Positions 46,921 through 57,199 of a stretch of DNA of 64,000 nt are shown piece by piece. The DNA lies in the NCBI GenBank assembly GCA_902577575.1, contig CACGZQ010000003.1, positions 1-64,000 on the forward strand, written 5' to 3'. The notes under the pieces are model-generated. The model was not told the origin of the DNA, searched no databases, and worked only from the letters and a program-made list of their open reading frames with translations. This stretch comes from an uncultured Pelagibacteraceae bacterium (GTDB taxonomy: Bacteria; Pseudomonadota; Alphaproteobacteria; Pelagibacterales; Pelagibacteraceae). The translations under genes were made by a program, and so were the position numbers. Numbering within the stretch: the first letter of the stretch is position 1; the number at the start of each line of letters is the position of its first letter.

Positions 46921-47447
46921 ATAATTTTGTTTAAGATTTTATCCTTAAAAATAAAATGATGGACAATCACTGCAACTATATGCAGAGCTACAAGCGTTAA
47001 TAGTAAATAATTTGCGTAAATATGAACTTCATAATAAGCATCAGCTAAAACAAAGTTATCTTTTTCAAATCCATATTTAAAAAATATAAAATTAAGCGTT
47101 TCCCCCATATAAAGTTTCTTAAGAATTCCAGAAATAGTTATTGTAAAAATACTTAAATAAAGTAAAAAATGGTTAGCCTTTCCAATGAAGACTTGTCCTT
47201 TGAAAAAACTTTTAGTTTCAGATGGACTTGGGTTAAAAAATTTCCAAATTAGTCTAAACAAAGTTACATAGAAAACGCTTATTCCAACTAGGATATGTAT
47301 ATTTTCAAGTTCAATTCTTTCATCAGAAAATTCAAGCCCTACTAAATAAAATCCAAAAGGAACCTGGGCTATTAAGACTATGAATGTAACCCAGTGGAAC
47401 AATTTGGCCAATAGCCCATATTCATTTTGACTGTTAAAAATTTTCAC
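46917..47447 (-). CDS. Cytochrome b561-family membrane protein
   Basis: 176 residues from GTG 47447. Four membrane helices; haem-ligand histidines are in LLAKLFHWVTF (about 18) and LENIHILVGISVF, and in YEVHIYANYLLLTLVALHIVAVIVHH. This is the YodB/b561 di-haem pattern that passes electrons from quinol. Neighbouring genes encode a copper-binding-like protein and cytochrome c. Confidence 0.85.
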   Translation of the reverse strand: MKIFNSQNEYGLLAKLFHWVTFIVLIAQVPFGFYLVGLEFSDERIELENIHILVGISVFYVTLFRLIWKFFNPSPSETKSFFKGQVFIGKANHFLLYLSIFTITISGILKKLYMGETLNFIFFKYGFEKDNFVLADAYYEVHIYANYLLLTLVALHIVAVIVHHFIFKDKILNKII

Positions 47448-47452
47448 AATTA

Positions 47453-47460
47453 ATTATAAT
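47453..47460. promoter_or_regulatory. Shared palindromic -10 of divergent genes
   Basis: ATTATAAT reads TATAAT on both strands. Each hexamer ends five bases before a start codon: ATG 47466 on the plus strand and GTG 47447 on the minus strand. No strong -35 is seen on either side. Confidence 0.4.
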
Positions 47461-47465
47461 TTATT

Positions 47466-47948
47466 ATGTTATACAAAAACACTATAAATAAATTAGCAAT
47501 TTTTACAGTAGTGCTATTCTCTGTTTTTTATATCTTTAATTTTGTCACAGATAAAAAAGATGCTTTAGCTAATATTGAAAATAAAAAAATTGTCGAAGTT
47601 TTTAAGACTCCATCATGCGGATGTTGTTATGGGTACGTTTTATTTTTAGAAGAAGAAAAATTCAAAGTAAAACAAACAGATATGAGAAGCCTTCATACAA
47701 TAAAACAAAAATATAATATTCCAGTAGAAATGCAGTCTTGCCATACTACTATCATGGGAAAGTACTTTATTGAAGGACATGTCCCATTTGAAGCGGTTAA
47801 TAAATTATTAAAAGAGCAACCTGATATTGATGGTATAGCTTTGCCTGGAATGCCAATTGGCACACCAGGAATGCCAGGCGATAAAGATGAGCCCTATATT
47901 ATTTATCAACTTAAAGATGGGAAATCTTCGGTATTCATGACAATTTAA
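47466..47948 (+). CDS. DUF411 metal-binding exported protein
   Basis: 160 residues. An N-terminal membrane helix or signal (about 8-26). The mature domain begins VEVFKTPSCGCCYGYVLFLEEEKF, with the CGCC metal motif, and has QSCHTTIMGKYFIEGHVPFEAVNKLL, the second Cys/His block of DUF411. The end GMPIGTPGMPGDKDEPY is also family-typical. Copper binding is probable from family knowledge. Confidence 0.85.
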   Translation: MLYKNTINKLAIFTVVLFSVFYIFNFVTDKKDALANIENKKIVEVFKTPSCGCCYGYVLFLEEEKFKVKQTDMRSLHTIKQKYNIPVEMQSCHTTIMGKYFIEGHVPFEAVNKLLKEQPDIDGIALPGMPIGTPGMPGDKDEPYIIYQLKDGKSSVFMTI

Positions 47949-47953
47949 TTTTT

Positions 47954-48403
47954 ATGATAGAAAAGATAAAAATAATCAAAACACTTATTATTATTTTTTC
48001 TTTAAGCTTCCCTTTTTCTGCCAATGCTCAAACCGTAGAAGAAATTATTAAAGGCAGAAAAGCAATGTTTAGTGAAAATTATCAAAACGCTAAAAAAATA
48101 TCTATTCTGTTGAAATCTAAAAGAATTGAGGAGGCCAAACCTTTAATGAAAAAAATTTCAGATAATTACAAAAAACTTTTAAATTATTTTCCTGAAAATA
48201 CAAAAGAAGGCTTTAAAACAGGGTCGCTACCAAGCATATGGGAAAATAAAGATGAGTTTAATGCTTTAATGAAAAAAGCATCAGAGGATATGATAAAACT
48301 TGCAAAAGCAATTGAAACTGCAGAAGACCTTAGAGCAGTGCAGAAAGAACTAATGTGGAGCAACTGCACAGCCTGTCATAGTAAGTTTAGAGCGCCTCAT
48401 TAA
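47954..48403 (+). CDS. Class II cytochrome c (cytochrome c')
   Basis: 149 residues. Signal peptide about 1-25 (SANA cleavage). Four-helix bundle with the haem motif CTACH near the C-terminus (NCTACHSKFRAPH), the class II arrangement. A conserved Met (about 34) could be an axial ligand. Follows the DUF411 gene by five bases, so both may act in periplasmic copper or electron transfer. Confidence 0.88.
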   Translation: MIEKIKIIKTLIIIFSLSFPFSANAQTVEEIIKGRKAMFSENYQNAKKISILLKSKRIEEAKPLMKKISDNYKKLLNYFPENTKEGFKTGSLPSIWENKDEFNALMKKASEDMIKLAKAIETAEDLRAVQKELMWSNCTACHSKFRAPH

Positions 48404-48409
48404 ATTTTA

Positions 48410-48997
48410 ATGCAACTTTTTCCGCTAATTTTATTCGGTATTGCAACCGCGTTTTCTCCTGGTCCAAATAATATCATGACATCTTATACAGCTTTCAATT
48501 TTGGTTTTAGGAAAGCTATTCCTACAATGTTAGGAGTTATTATTGGATGGACACTTTTAATTGTACTTTTGCAATTAACCTCGGTTGCAATTTTTCAAAA
48601 GTTTGAATTTATTCAAACTACAATTAAAATATTAGGATCAATTTACCTTTTTTATATGGCATACAAATTATCCTTTGCAGGGCAAAAAAAAAATCAAAAA
48701 ATTGATCCAAAACCAGTTACTTTTTTAAATACTTTTTGGTTTCAATTTGTAAATCCTAAAAGCATTATAGTTGGACTAACCTCAATTTCATTGTTTATTG
48801 ATACACAAAATAATTACTTAAGAGACTCGATTGTTTTAACATTTGTTTGGTTTTTAATGGCTGTTGGAAGCCAAACTGCATGGTGTTTAATGGGTAAATA
48901 CATGAGAAAATTCGCCACAAGTGATAAATTTATTAAGAATTTTAATTATACAATGTCTTTTTTACTTATAGTTTGTGTGATTTTGTTCTATGTATAG
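48410..48997 (+). CDS. LysE/RhtB-family exporter
   Basis: 195 residues, six membrane helices. GIATAFSPGPNNIMTSYTAFNFGFRKAIPTMLGV is the canonical family start and FQFVNPKSIIVGLTSISLFI the second motif. Amino-acid efflux is likely. No close partner identifies the substrate. Confidence 0.87.
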   Translation: MQLFPLILFGIATAFSPGPNNIMTSYTAFNFGFRKAIPTMLGVIIGWTLLIVLLQLTSVAIFQKFEFIQTTIKILGSIYLFYMAYKLSFAGQKKNQKIDPKPVTFLNTFWFQFVNPKSIIVGLTSISLFIDTQNNYLRDSIVLTFVWFLMAVGSQTAWCLMGKYMRKFATSDKFIKNFNYTMSFLLIVCVILFYV

Positions 48998-49000
48998 CGC

Positions 49001-51673
49001 ATGAAATTTAATAGTAAAAATTCCTTTAATTCATTAGATAATATTTCATCATCTGGTAAAAACTATAAAATCTTCAATTTAAAAAAAGCTGAAAAGCATG
49101 GTTTAAACGGAATTTCAAAACTACCAAAATCTCTCAAAGTTTTATTAGAAAATTTACTAAGATGTGAAGATGATTTAACTGTCGATAAAAAACAGATTTT
49201 AGCAATCAAAGAATGGTTAAAAAATAAAAAATCTAATACTGAAATAGCTTACAGACCAGCAAGAGTTTTAATGCAGGACTATACAGGAATTCCAGCGGTA
49301 GCGGATTTAGCTGCTATGAGAGATGCTGTAAAAGATAAAAATAAAGATCCAGAAAAAATAAACCCCTTATCAACTGTAGACTTAGTAATTGATCACTCTG
49401 TAATGGTTGATGAATATGCTTCAGGAAAATCATTTGACAAAAATGTAGAAAGAGAATTTTCTAGAAACGGGGAACGATACTCTTTTTTAAAATGGGGACA
49501 AAAAGCTTTTGATAATTTTAGAGTTGTGCCACCAGGAACAGGTATTTGCCATCAAGTAAACTTAGAATATTTATCTAAAGTTGTCTGGTCATCTAAAAGC
49601 GAGAACGATCTTTATGCTTACCCAGATACTTTAGTTGGAACAGACAGCCACACAACAATGGTTAACGGTTTGTCAGTATTAGGCTGGGGAGTTGGTGGTA
49701 TTGAAGCTGAAGCTGCTATGTTAGGACAACCAATTTCAATGTTAATTCCAGAAGTTGTTGGAGTTGAAATAAAAGGTAAACTTAAAGAGGGAACAACCGC
49801 AACTGATTTAGTCTTAACAATTGTGGAAATGTTAAGAAAAAAAGGTGTTGTAGGAAAATTTGTAGAATTTTATGGAGAAGGACTTAAAAACTTAACTTTA
49901 GCTGATAGAGCTACTATTGCAAACATGGCGCCCGAATATGGAGCAACATGTGGTTTCTTTCCTGTTGATGATGAGTCATTAAAATATTTAAAATTATCTG
50001 GAAGAGACGATGCTACTATTGCTTTGGTAGAAAAATATTCTAAAGAGCAGGGCCTATGGGCGAGCAATGATGTGGAATTTACTGATACAGTCTCTCTAGA
50101 TGTAAGTACCGTCGTGACAAGTATCTCTGGACCTAAACGACCTCAAGATAAAGTTTTACTAACCGAGGCAGCAAGTTCTTTCGCTAAAGTTTATAAAGAA
50201 AACACTAAAAGATCTACAATTGTTGAATCTGATGTTACAGGAGTAGATTTTAAATTAAAAGATGGAGACATTGTTATCGCAGCAATCACTTCATGTACCA
50301 ATACCTCAAATCCAAGCGTTTTAATCGGAGCTGGACTTCTTGCTAAAAAAGCTCATGAGAAGGGATTAAAAGTGAAACCGTGGGTCAAAACTTCTTTAGC
50401 ACCAGGGTCTCAAGTTGTTACTGACTATCTAGAAAAAGCTGGTTTAAATAAATATTTAGATGAGTTAGGTTTTAATCTTGTGGGATATGGCTGTACTACA
50501 TGTATTGGAAACTCAGGACCATTAAATGAAAATATATCAGATGCAATTAACAAAAAAGATTTATATGCAGTTTCAGTTTTATCTGGAAACAGAAACTTTG
50601 AAGGCAGAATCAATCCTGATGTAAAAGCAAATTATTTAGCGTCACCTCCTTTAGTCGTTGCTTATGCTTTAGCCGGGAATATGAATTTTGATTTATACAA
50701 ATCTTCTCTAGGTAAAGATAAAGAGGGAAAAGATGTTTTTTTAAAAGATATCTGGCCAAGCAATAAAGAAATTGAGGATATTATGCTTACCTCTTTAAAT
50801 GCAGACATGTTCAAGAAAAGATATTCTAATGTTTCAGAAGGTCCAAAAGAATGGAGAGAAATAAACACAGTTGACAGTGATATTTATAATTGGGAACAAA
50901 ACTCAACATATGTAAAAAGGCCACCTTTTTTCGATAATCTTCCTGATAAACCTGAGGGTTTTAAAGCAATCAATGATGCTAGGATACTTTTGTTATTAGG
51001 AGACACAGTAACTACGGACCACATTTCACCAGCAGGAAGCATTAAGAAAGATAGTCCTACAGGAAATTATTTTATGGAGCATCAAATTCAACAAAAAGAC
51101 TTTAACTCTTATGGATCTAGAAGAGGAAATCATGAAGTAATGATGAGAGGAACATTTGGTAATATCAAAATTAGAAATGAAATGGCGCCTGGAACAGAGG
51201 GTGGATTTACTACTTTACAACCTGATGGCAAAGTTATGAGTGTTTATGAAGCTGCAATGGAATATAAAAAAAGAAAAAACGATCTAGTTGTCATTGCTGG
51301 TAAAGAATATGGAACAGGCTCCTCTAGAGACTGGGCAGCAAAAGGAACAAAACTGTTAGGTATTAAAGCTGTTTTAGCTGAAAGTTTTGAAAGAATTCAT
51401 AGATCAAATTTAGTAGGTATGGGTGTTTTGCCACTACAATTTCAAGAAGGTTTTGATAGAAAAAAATTAAAAATAACAGGAGCTGAACTCATTACAATAG
51501 TTGATATTGAAAAAGGAATTAAACCAAGAGCAGAGGTATCTTGTGAAATAAAATATAAAGATGGAACAATTAAGAAGATTCAAGCTTTGAGTAGAATAGA
51601 TACTGAAAATGAAATAGAATATTACAAAAATGGAGGAATTCTTCAGTATGTTTTACGTAACATGCTCAATTAA
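49001..51673 (+). CDS. acnA: Aconitate hydratase A
   Basis: 890 residues. The Fe-S cluster Cys are in [13 protein letters not shown] (about 430) and [11 protein letters not shown] (about 495-500). [22 protein letters not shown] and [17 protein letters not shown] hold substrate-site residues. It interconverts citrate and isocitrate in the TCA cycle. The stop overlaps the next start by one base, so it is cotranslated with a PrpD-family gene. Confidence 0.95.
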   Translation: MKFNSKNSFNSLDNISSSGKNYKIFNLKKAEKHGLNGISKLPKSLKVLLENLLRCEDDLTVDKKQILAIKEWLKNKKSNTEIAYRPARVLMQDYTGIPAVADLAAMRDAVKDKNKDPEKINPLSTVDLVIDHSVMVDEYASGKSFDKNVEREFSRNGERYSFLKWGQKAFDNFRVVPPGTGICHQVNLEYLSKVVWSSKSENDLYAYPDTLVGTDSHTTMVNGLSVLGWGVGGIEAEAAMLGQPISMLIPEVVGVEIKGKLKEGTTATDLVLTIVEMLRKKGVVGKFVEFYGEGLKNLTLADRATIANMAPEYGATCGFFPVDDESLKYLKLSGRDDATIALVEKYSKEQGLWASNDVEFTDTVSLDVSTVVTSISGPKRPQDKVLLTEAASSFAKVYKENTKRSTIVESDVTGVDFKLKDGDIVIAAITSCTNTSNPSVLIGAGLLAKKAHEKGLKVKPWVKTSLAPGSQVVTDYLEKAGLNKYLDELGFNLVGYGCTTCIGNSGPLNENISDAINKKDLYAVSVLSGNRNFEGRINPDVKANYLASPPLVVAYALAGNMNFDLYKSSLGKDKEGKDVFLKDIWPSNKEIEDIMLTSLNADMFKKRYSNVSEGPKEWREINTVDSDIYNWEQNSTYVKRPPFFDNLPDKPEGFKAINDARILLLLGDTVTTDHISPAGSIKKDSPTGNYFMEHQIQQKDFNSYGSRRGNHEVMMRGTFGNIKIRNEMAPGTEGGFTTLQPDGKVMSVYEAAMEYKKRKNDLVVIAGKEYGTGSSRDWAAKGTKLLGIKAVLAESFERIHRSNLVGMGVLPLQFQEGFDRKKLKITGAELITIVDIEKGIKPRAEVSCEIKYKDGTIKKIQALSRIDTENEIEYYKNGGILQYVLRNMLN

Positions 51674-53178
51674 TGAGAAATATAACAGTAAAAGTTCACC
51701 CATCTAAAGTGAATTTAAAAAAGAAAGAACAACTAGCATGGAAAATTGCAGAAATCTCATCAGATAAAGCAAAATTAAATAAAGAAGCAATCGAGATGGT
51801 TATCAATAGAATTATTGATAATGCGTCGGTAGCAATAGCATCTTATAATAGGAAGCCCGTTGTTTCTGCAAGACAGATGGCTTTAGCACATCCTAGAAAG
51901 AATGGAGCAAACGTTTTTGGTTTAAATCCTAAAGTAAAAGTAGATTGTGAGTGGGCTGCTTGGGCAAATGGTACTGCAGTAAGGGAACTTGACTATCATG
52001 ATACTTTTTTAGCAGCAGATTACAGCCATCCTGGAGATAATATACCTGCAATTTTAGCAGTGGCTCAACAAAAAGGATGCAATGGAATGGATCTTATAAG
52101 AGGAATTTTAACAGGATATGAAGTTCAAGTTAATTTAGTTAAAGGGATTTGTTTACATGAACATAAAATAGATCACATAGCGCATTTAGGTCCTAGTGTT
52201 GCAGCAGGTTTAGGAAGTTTGTTAAGATTAAATACAGATACGATCTTTCAATCAGTTCAACAAGCACTGCATACTACAATCTCAACTAGACAATCAAGAA
52301 AAGGAGAAATTTCTAGCTGGAAAGCTTTTGCACCTGCACATGCTGGAAAATTAGCGGTCGAAGCAGTTGATAGATGTATGAGAGGTGAGGGAGCTCCAAG
52401 TCCGATTTATGAAGGTGAAGACAGTGTTATAGCCTATGTTTTATCAGGTCCTGGCAAAAAATATATTGTGCCTTTACCTAGAGTCAATGAGCCCAAAAAA
52501 GCAATATTAGAAACTTATACCAAAGAGCATTCTGCTGAGTACCAATCGCAGGCGTTAATTGATTTAGCGAGAAGTTTAAATAAGAAAATTAAAAATTTGA
52601 ATAATATAAAAAAAATTACAATCGAAACTAGTCACCATACACATTACGTAATAGGAACCGGAGCTAACGATCCTCAAAAAATGGATCCTTATGCAAGTAG
52701 AGAAACCTTAGATCACTCTATTATGTATATTTTTGCGGTAGCTTTAGAGGATGGAGCCTGGCACCATGTAAAATCTTACACACCTCAAAGAGCTAGACGT
52801 AAAAGCACCGTTCAACTTTGGCGAAAAATAGTAACTAAAGAGAATAAGAAATGGACAAAAAAATATCATAACAGAGACCCTAAAAAGAAATGTTTTGGTG
52901 GGAAAGTTGTCGTAAAAATGAAAAATGGTTCCACAATTTCGGAAGAAATCAATGTAGCAGACGCTCACCCAGCTGGAAAAAGACCATTCGGTAGAAAAGA
53001 ATATATAAATAAATTTAAAATACTTACTGATAATATTATTTCAAAAAAAGAGTCACAAAGATTTCTAAGATGTGTCCAAAATTTAAGAAAATTAAAACCT
53101 AAAGATTTAAAAGGACTTAACGTTGAAATTTTACCTAAAATGAGAAAAAAAAATAAAAAGGTTAAAGGTATTTTTTAA
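51673..53178 (+). CDS. prpD: MmgE/PrpD-family dehydratase (2-methylcitrate dehydratase-like)
   Basis: 501 residues. [53 protein letters not shown] and [17 protein letters not shown] match PrpD, and [18 protein letters not shown] is a further conserved block. PrpD dehydrates 2-methylcitrate. No prpB or prpC is in view, so a methylcitrate cycle is not proven; another citrate-like substrate is possible given the acnA link. Confidence 0.85.
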   Translation: MRNITVKVHPSKVNLKKKEQLAWKIAEISSDKAKLNKEAIEMVINRIIDNASVAIASYNRKPVVSARQMALAHPRKNGANVFGLNPKVKVDCEWAAWANGTAVRELDYHDTFLAADYSHPGDNIPAILAVAQQKGCNGMDLIRGILTGYEVQVNLVKGICLHEHKIDHIAHLGPSVAAGLGSLLRLNTDTIFQSVQQALHTTISTRQSRKGEISSWKAFAPAHAGKLAVEAVDRCMRGEGAPSPIYEGEDSVIAYVLSGPGKKYIVPLPRVNEPKKAILETYTKEHSAEYQSQALIDLARSLNKKIKNLNNIKKITIETSHHTHYVIGTGANDPQKMDPYASRETLDHSIMYIFAVALEDGAWHHVKSYTPQRARRKSTVQLWRKIVTKENKKWTKKYHNRDPKKKCFGGKVVVKMKNGSTISEEINVADAHPAGKRPFGRKEYINKFKILTDNIISKKESQRFLRCVQNLRKLKPKDLKGLNVEILPKMRKKNKKVKGIF

Positions 53179-54141
53179 TTATTTGATTTTCTTTGCTAAG
53201 TCATTAGCACTTAACCAGGCATTTTCAACCTTAGGACCAATAAACCAATCAGCACACAATCCTAACCTTAACTTTTTATTCCAATAACTTTTAAAAGGTG
53301 ATCCATGTAAATTATAAGAATATTTCCATCCATGTGTTTTTTTAAAAATAATCTTATTTTTTTTGTATCCGGTAAAGTTCAGAAATTTTGAAATCAAAGT
53401 ATTTTCAACTTTTTTATTTTCTTTATAATTATTTATATTTTTCCTAGCCCATTTAATTGATGACTGTAATGTCCAAAGTGAATTTGAGGAATTAAATCTA
53501 TTCTTACTATTTTCGTAGGCAGCCCATATTAAAATGTCATCATTAAATTTTATACTACTAATCGGTACAGTTTTTTGATTTTTAAAAGCCAGCATTGTTG
53601 TAATATTAGGTTCCATATAAATCTTTAAATTTGATATTTTTTTTTCAAGATATTTTCCTGCAATTTTTTTCAATTGTGGAAAAGGACAAGTTAAAATTAG
53701 CGATTTAGCTTGGATATTTTCATTATTATTCAGTTTTATTTCCCAAAAGTATTTATTTTTAAAAATTGATTTGACTGGAGATTGAAAACTTTTTTTAATT
53801 TTTTTTGTATAGTACTTAGAAATAAAATTATTTCCTTTCGTACCAATAAATTTTTTAGATTTGTCTTTTTTTTCGAATGTAAAATCTAAGTGAATTCCGC
53901 TCCAAATTTTAGCATGTTTTTTTTTACAAAGAATTTTTATAAGATTTCTAAATTCCTTTGATTTTGGAGATATATATTGAACTCCGTGGTCAAAGCTTAA
54001 ATTTTGTTTAAACCTTTTATTTGATGCACGTCCGCCTGGACCTCTAGCTTTATCAAGAATGTGTACTGAATATTTTTTTGAAAGAAGGTGAGCTATTGTA
54101 GAGCCAGAAACACCTGACCCTATAATACAAAAATCTACCAT
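53179..54141 (-). CDS. Renalase-like FAD-dependent oxidoreductase
   Basis: 320 residues. N-terminal FAD motif CIIGSGVSGSTIAHLLSKKY (about 5-24), then DKARGPGGRASNKRF and FDHGVQYI, typical of renalase-type amine-oxidase-fold flavoproteins. The C-terminal RLGLCADWFIGPKVENAWLSANDLAKKI completes the FAD site. Substrate unknown. Starts on the stop of the TerC gene. Confidence 0.8.
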   Translation of the reverse strand: MVDFCIIGSGVSGSTIAHLLSKKYSVHILDKARGPGGRASNKRFKQNLSFDHGVQYISPKSKEFRNLIKILCKKKHAKIWSGIHLDFTFEKKDKSKKFIGTKGNNFISKYYTKKIKKSFQSPVKSIFKNKYFWEIKLNNNENIQAKSLILTCPFPQLKKIAGKYLEKKISNLKIYMEPNITTMLAFKNQKTVPISSIKFNDDILIWAAYENSKNRFNSSNSLWTLQSSIKWARKNINNYKENKKVENTLISKFLNFTGYKKNKIIFKKTHGWKYSYNLHGSPFKSYWNKKLRLGLCADWFIGPKVENAWLSANDLAKKIK

Positions 54142-54758
54142 TACAAGAATAAAAATTTATATTTTTCGTTAATCGATAGAACATCATAACTTACTAGCCC
54201 ACCAATTATTAACTGTATTGAAATCACTAAAATTACTAATAATCCCAAATATCCAAGCCACATATGTTTTTTGATATATTCTGCAAAATAACTTGCAAGT
54301 GTAGCTATTAAAAATACTGATAATAATAATCCTATAACCATTAAATGAAAATTTCCTTTTGAAGCTGCTACAACTGCAATAGTGTTATCAAAACTTAACG
54401 TAAGATCTGCAATTAAAACTTGATAAACTCCCATACTAAAACTTTTAGTTTCAGCTGATTTTACTTGTGGAGTTTTAATCTTGTTTTTACCAAAAAAGTC
54501 TTGTCTTAAATTATTTATAACCCATAAAAGTAAAACTCCTCCTAGGATTTTAATCCAAGCAAATTCAAATAAATAATTAGCTCCGGATGCAAAAACAATT
54601 CTAAATAAGAATGCCGCTGCAACACCCCATGCTATAATCTTTCTTCTATTATCTGTTGCAAATCCTGCAGCAATTAAACCTATTATGATCGCGTTATCTG
54701 CGGCCATAACTATGTCTATTAATATGATTTGTACTGAAATAATTACTTGCTCTAACAT
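54141..54758 (-). CDS. TerC/YjbE-family membrane protein
   Basis: 205 residues, seven membrane helices. The paired acidic motifs MAADNAIIIGLIAAG (about 18-32) and LSFDNTIAVVAASKG (about 120-134) are the TerC signature. The family is linked to metal (Mn) export or metal loading of exported proteins. No Mn riboswitch fits in the 47-base upstream gap. Confidence 0.88.
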   Translation of the reverse strand: MLEQVIISVQIILIDIVMAADNAIIIGLIAAGFATDNRRKIIAWGVAAAFLFRIVFASGANYLFEFAWIKILGGVLLLWVINNLRQDFFGKNKIKTPQVKSAETKSFSMGVYQVLIADLTLSFDNTIAVVAASKGNFHLMVIGLLLSVFLIATLASYFAEYIKKHMWLGYLGLLVILVISIQLIIGGLVSYDVLSINEKYKFLFL

Positions 54759-54805
54759 TCGAGAATCAATGTATATAAGGTTCTTAAGATATATTAAAGA
54801 ATAAA

Positions 54806-56131
54806 ATGGAATTGTTTAAAAGCTCATCAAAATTTTCAAAAAAACAAATAATTTTGTTGTCCATACCGGTTTTTTTTTCAAACATAGCTATCCCTTTAGT
54901 AGGAATGGTAGATACAGGTTTAATGGGAAATCTGGGTGAAACAAAGTACTTAGCTGCAACTAGTATAGCAACTTCAGTAATGACAATGATAATTTGGAGT
55001 TTTGGATTTTTACGAATGGGAACTGTTGGAATTGTATCACAAGCTTATGGAAGAAGTGATTATAGAGAAATAATTAAAACAATACTAAGAAATTTGATAA
55101 TTGCCTTGATAGTTGCATTTATTATACTTATTTTTTTACCATCTTTAAAAATTGCAATAAAATATTTTTTTTCTCCCAGTGATGAAACAGAAGTTTTAGT
55201 AAATACATATTTGAATGTTAGAGTTTTTTCTGTTCCTGCTGAATTAATTATTTATGTTTTAGTAGGTTTTTATTTAGGAATTCAAAAAACTAAAATATCA
55301 AGTCTTTTAATAATAATTTTATCGGGTCTAAATATTGTTTTCAGTTCTTTATTAGTTCTGACTTTTGACTTAAAAGTATTTGGTGTTGCTTTAGGAACAC
55401 TTATTTCAAGTTATATTACGCTGATAATATTTCTAATATATACTTATAGTTTTTTTGTTAAAAAATTTAAAATTATTCCTAAATTTGAAAATTTGTTGGT
55501 AAAATCTAAACTAATTAAACTTTTTAATATAAATTTAGATATTTTTATAAGAACTGTATTTCTAACTTTTGCTTTTCTTTGGGTTACGTACCTTGGATCA
55601 AAGATTGGAGAAGATTATTTAGCAGTTAATACAATATTACTACAATTTATAATTTTATCTTCTTTTTTTTTAGACGCTTACGCTTTTTCTACGGAGGGAA
55701 TAATCGGGTTTGCGATTGGTAGAAGAAATAAGAATTCTTTTCTAGAGGTAGTAAAAAACTCAATTCAAGTTAGTTTTGTTACTGCAATAATAATTTCTTT
55801 TTTATTTTTAATCTTTTATAGAGAAATAATTTTTGTTATTACTGATATTGAAATCTTAAGATTTATAGCTTTTCAGCATATATTATGGATAATCATTATA
55901 CCGCCAATTGCTTGTTTTTGTTATCAATTAGATGGAATTTTTATAGGAGCATCTCAAACAAAAGAAATTAGAAATGCGATGGTAGTTTCTGTATTGGGTT
56001 ATATTTTATTTTCAATTTTTTTAACTAGACACTTAGATAACCACGGAATATGGTTTTCTCTTTTACTTTTTATGATATTAAGATCCTTAACTTTAGGGTT
56101 TTATTTTAAGAATATTCTTAAAAAATTTTAA
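54806..56131 (+). CDS. MATE-family multidrug/cation efflux protein
   Basis: 441 residues, twelve membrane helices. SIPVFFSNIAIPLVGMVDTGLMGNLGETKYLAATSIATSV is the MATE N-terminal block, and IWSFGFLRMGTVGIVSQAYGR the second; the C-half repeats it. DinF-like subfamily. It abuts the EamA gene directly. Confidence 0.88.
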   Translation: MELFKSSSKFSKKQIILLSIPVFFSNIAIPLVGMVDTGLMGNLGETKYLAATSIATSVMTMIIWSFGFLRMGTVGIVSQAYGRSDYREIIKTILRNLIIALIVAFIILIFLPSLKIAIKYFFSPSDETEVLVNTYLNVRVFSVPAELIIYVLVGFYLGIQKTKISSLLIIILSGLNIVFSSLLVLTFDLKVFGVALGTLISSYITLIIFLIYTYSFFVKKFKIIPKFENLLVKSKLIKLFNINLDIFIRTVFLTFAFLWVTYLGSKIGEDYLAVNTILLQFIILSSFFLDAYAFSTEGIIGFAIGRRNKNSFLEVVKNSIQVSFVTAIIISFLFLIFYREIIFVITDIEILRFIAFQHILWIIIIPPIACFCYQLDGIFIGASQTKEIRNAMVVSVLGYILFSIFLTRHLDNHGIWFSLLLFMILRSLTLGFYFKNILKKF

Positions 56132-56998
56132 ATGCAGATTCTATATAAAGTACCAGGTTATATTCTTGTTTGTTTTGGAGGCTTTTGTTTAAGTTGGGGA
56201 GGATTTATAATAAGGTCCTTCGAGCAAGCTACAGTATGGCAGATTTTATTCTTAAGATCTTTTTTCTTCTTACTGGGATTAACTGTTTTTTTATTTATTG
56301 TTTATAAGAAAAATACTTTAATAAAGATTAAAACTTCTGGATTACCTGCTTTACTAGGAGGATTTGTACTTTCTTTTAGTTTTATAGCCTTCGTTGTTGC
56401 AATGAGCAATACCACAGTTGCTAATGTCGTATTTATAATTAGTACTCAAACAATGTTTCTCGCTTTATTTGGTTTTATTTACCTTAAAGAGAAAGTTTCA
56501 TTAATTGGTGGTTTGTCAATTTTTCTTGCTATGAGTGGAATATTAGTAATGGTAGGAGACTCTGTTTCTTCAGGTTCGCTATTTGGAAATCTTGTTGCTT
56601 TGGCTATCCCAATAAATTTTGCAGTATTAGTAATGATAATAAGGAAATATAAAAACCTTGATATGGTTCCTGCTATTTTTTACTCAGGTATTTTTAGTTG
56701 TTTGTACGGAATAATTTTATCTGAGTCTTTTAGTTTTACTTTTAATGATATTTTTATGGGTTTTTTACTTGGTGTCCCTCAGCTGGCTCTCGGGTTTATT
56801 TGCATAACAATTGGTTCAAGAACTACACCATCAGCAACTATTGGCCTATTAATGCTATCAGAAACATTATTCGCACCCATTTGGGTTTGGATATTTTTAG
56901 GTGAAATTCCACCCTTGAGTGTTTTTATAGGTGGTTTAGTTATAATTTTAGCGATAATTTTAAAAAGCTTTGATAAAAAACAGGTTACTTACAATTAA
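56132..56998 (+). CDS. EamA/DMT-family permease
   Basis: 288 residues, ten helices in two EamA repeats. CFGGFCLSWGGFIIRSFEQATVWQILFLRS starts the first and ATIGLLMLSETLFAPIWVWIFLGEIP is the second repeat's conserved end. Metabolite export is the usual role; substrate unknown. Confidence 0.85.
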   Translation: MQILYKVPGYILVCFGGFCLSWGGFIIRSFEQATVWQILFLRSFFFLLGLTVFLFIVYKKNTLIKIKTSGLPALLGGFVLSFSFIAFVVAMSNTTVANVVFIISTQTMFLALFGFIYLKEKVSLIGGLSIFLAMSGILVMVGDSVSSGSLFGNLVALAIPINFAVLVMIIRKYKNLDMVPAIFYSGIFSCLYGIILSESFSFTFNDIFMGFLLGVPQLALGFICITIGSRTTPSATIGLLMLSETLFAPIWVWIFLGEIPPLSVFIGGLVIILAIILKSFDKKQVTYN

Positions 56999-57030
56999 TA
57001 ATAATTGACATTTAAGGATATTTGGAACAA

Positions 57031-57179
57031 TGTCCTGTTTGTAACGGGAGAGACCAATTTAGGCGCCGAAGGAGCAACCACCCCGGAAACTCTCAGGCAA
57101 AAGGACCGTTACCGTAATAACTCTGGAAAGCAGGCTTAGGCCTCACCGAAGGATTAAATCTCTCAGGTACACAGACAGA
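57031..57179 (+). promoter_or_regulatory. Tandem glycine riboswitch
   Basis: Aptamer 1 spans about 57031-57108: TGTCCT pairs with AGGAC, with GGCGCCGAAGGAGCAA and AACTCTCAGGCAAAAGGAC inside. Aptamer 2 spans about 57119-57179: AGGCCTCACCGAAGGA and AATCTCTCAGGTACACAGACAG. This is the cooperative tandem form found before gcvT. In the family glycine binding switches expression on. TTGACA at 57005 could be the -35. Confidence 0.95.
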
Positions 57180-57199
57180 TGGGGTCAAAAAGAGTTATT

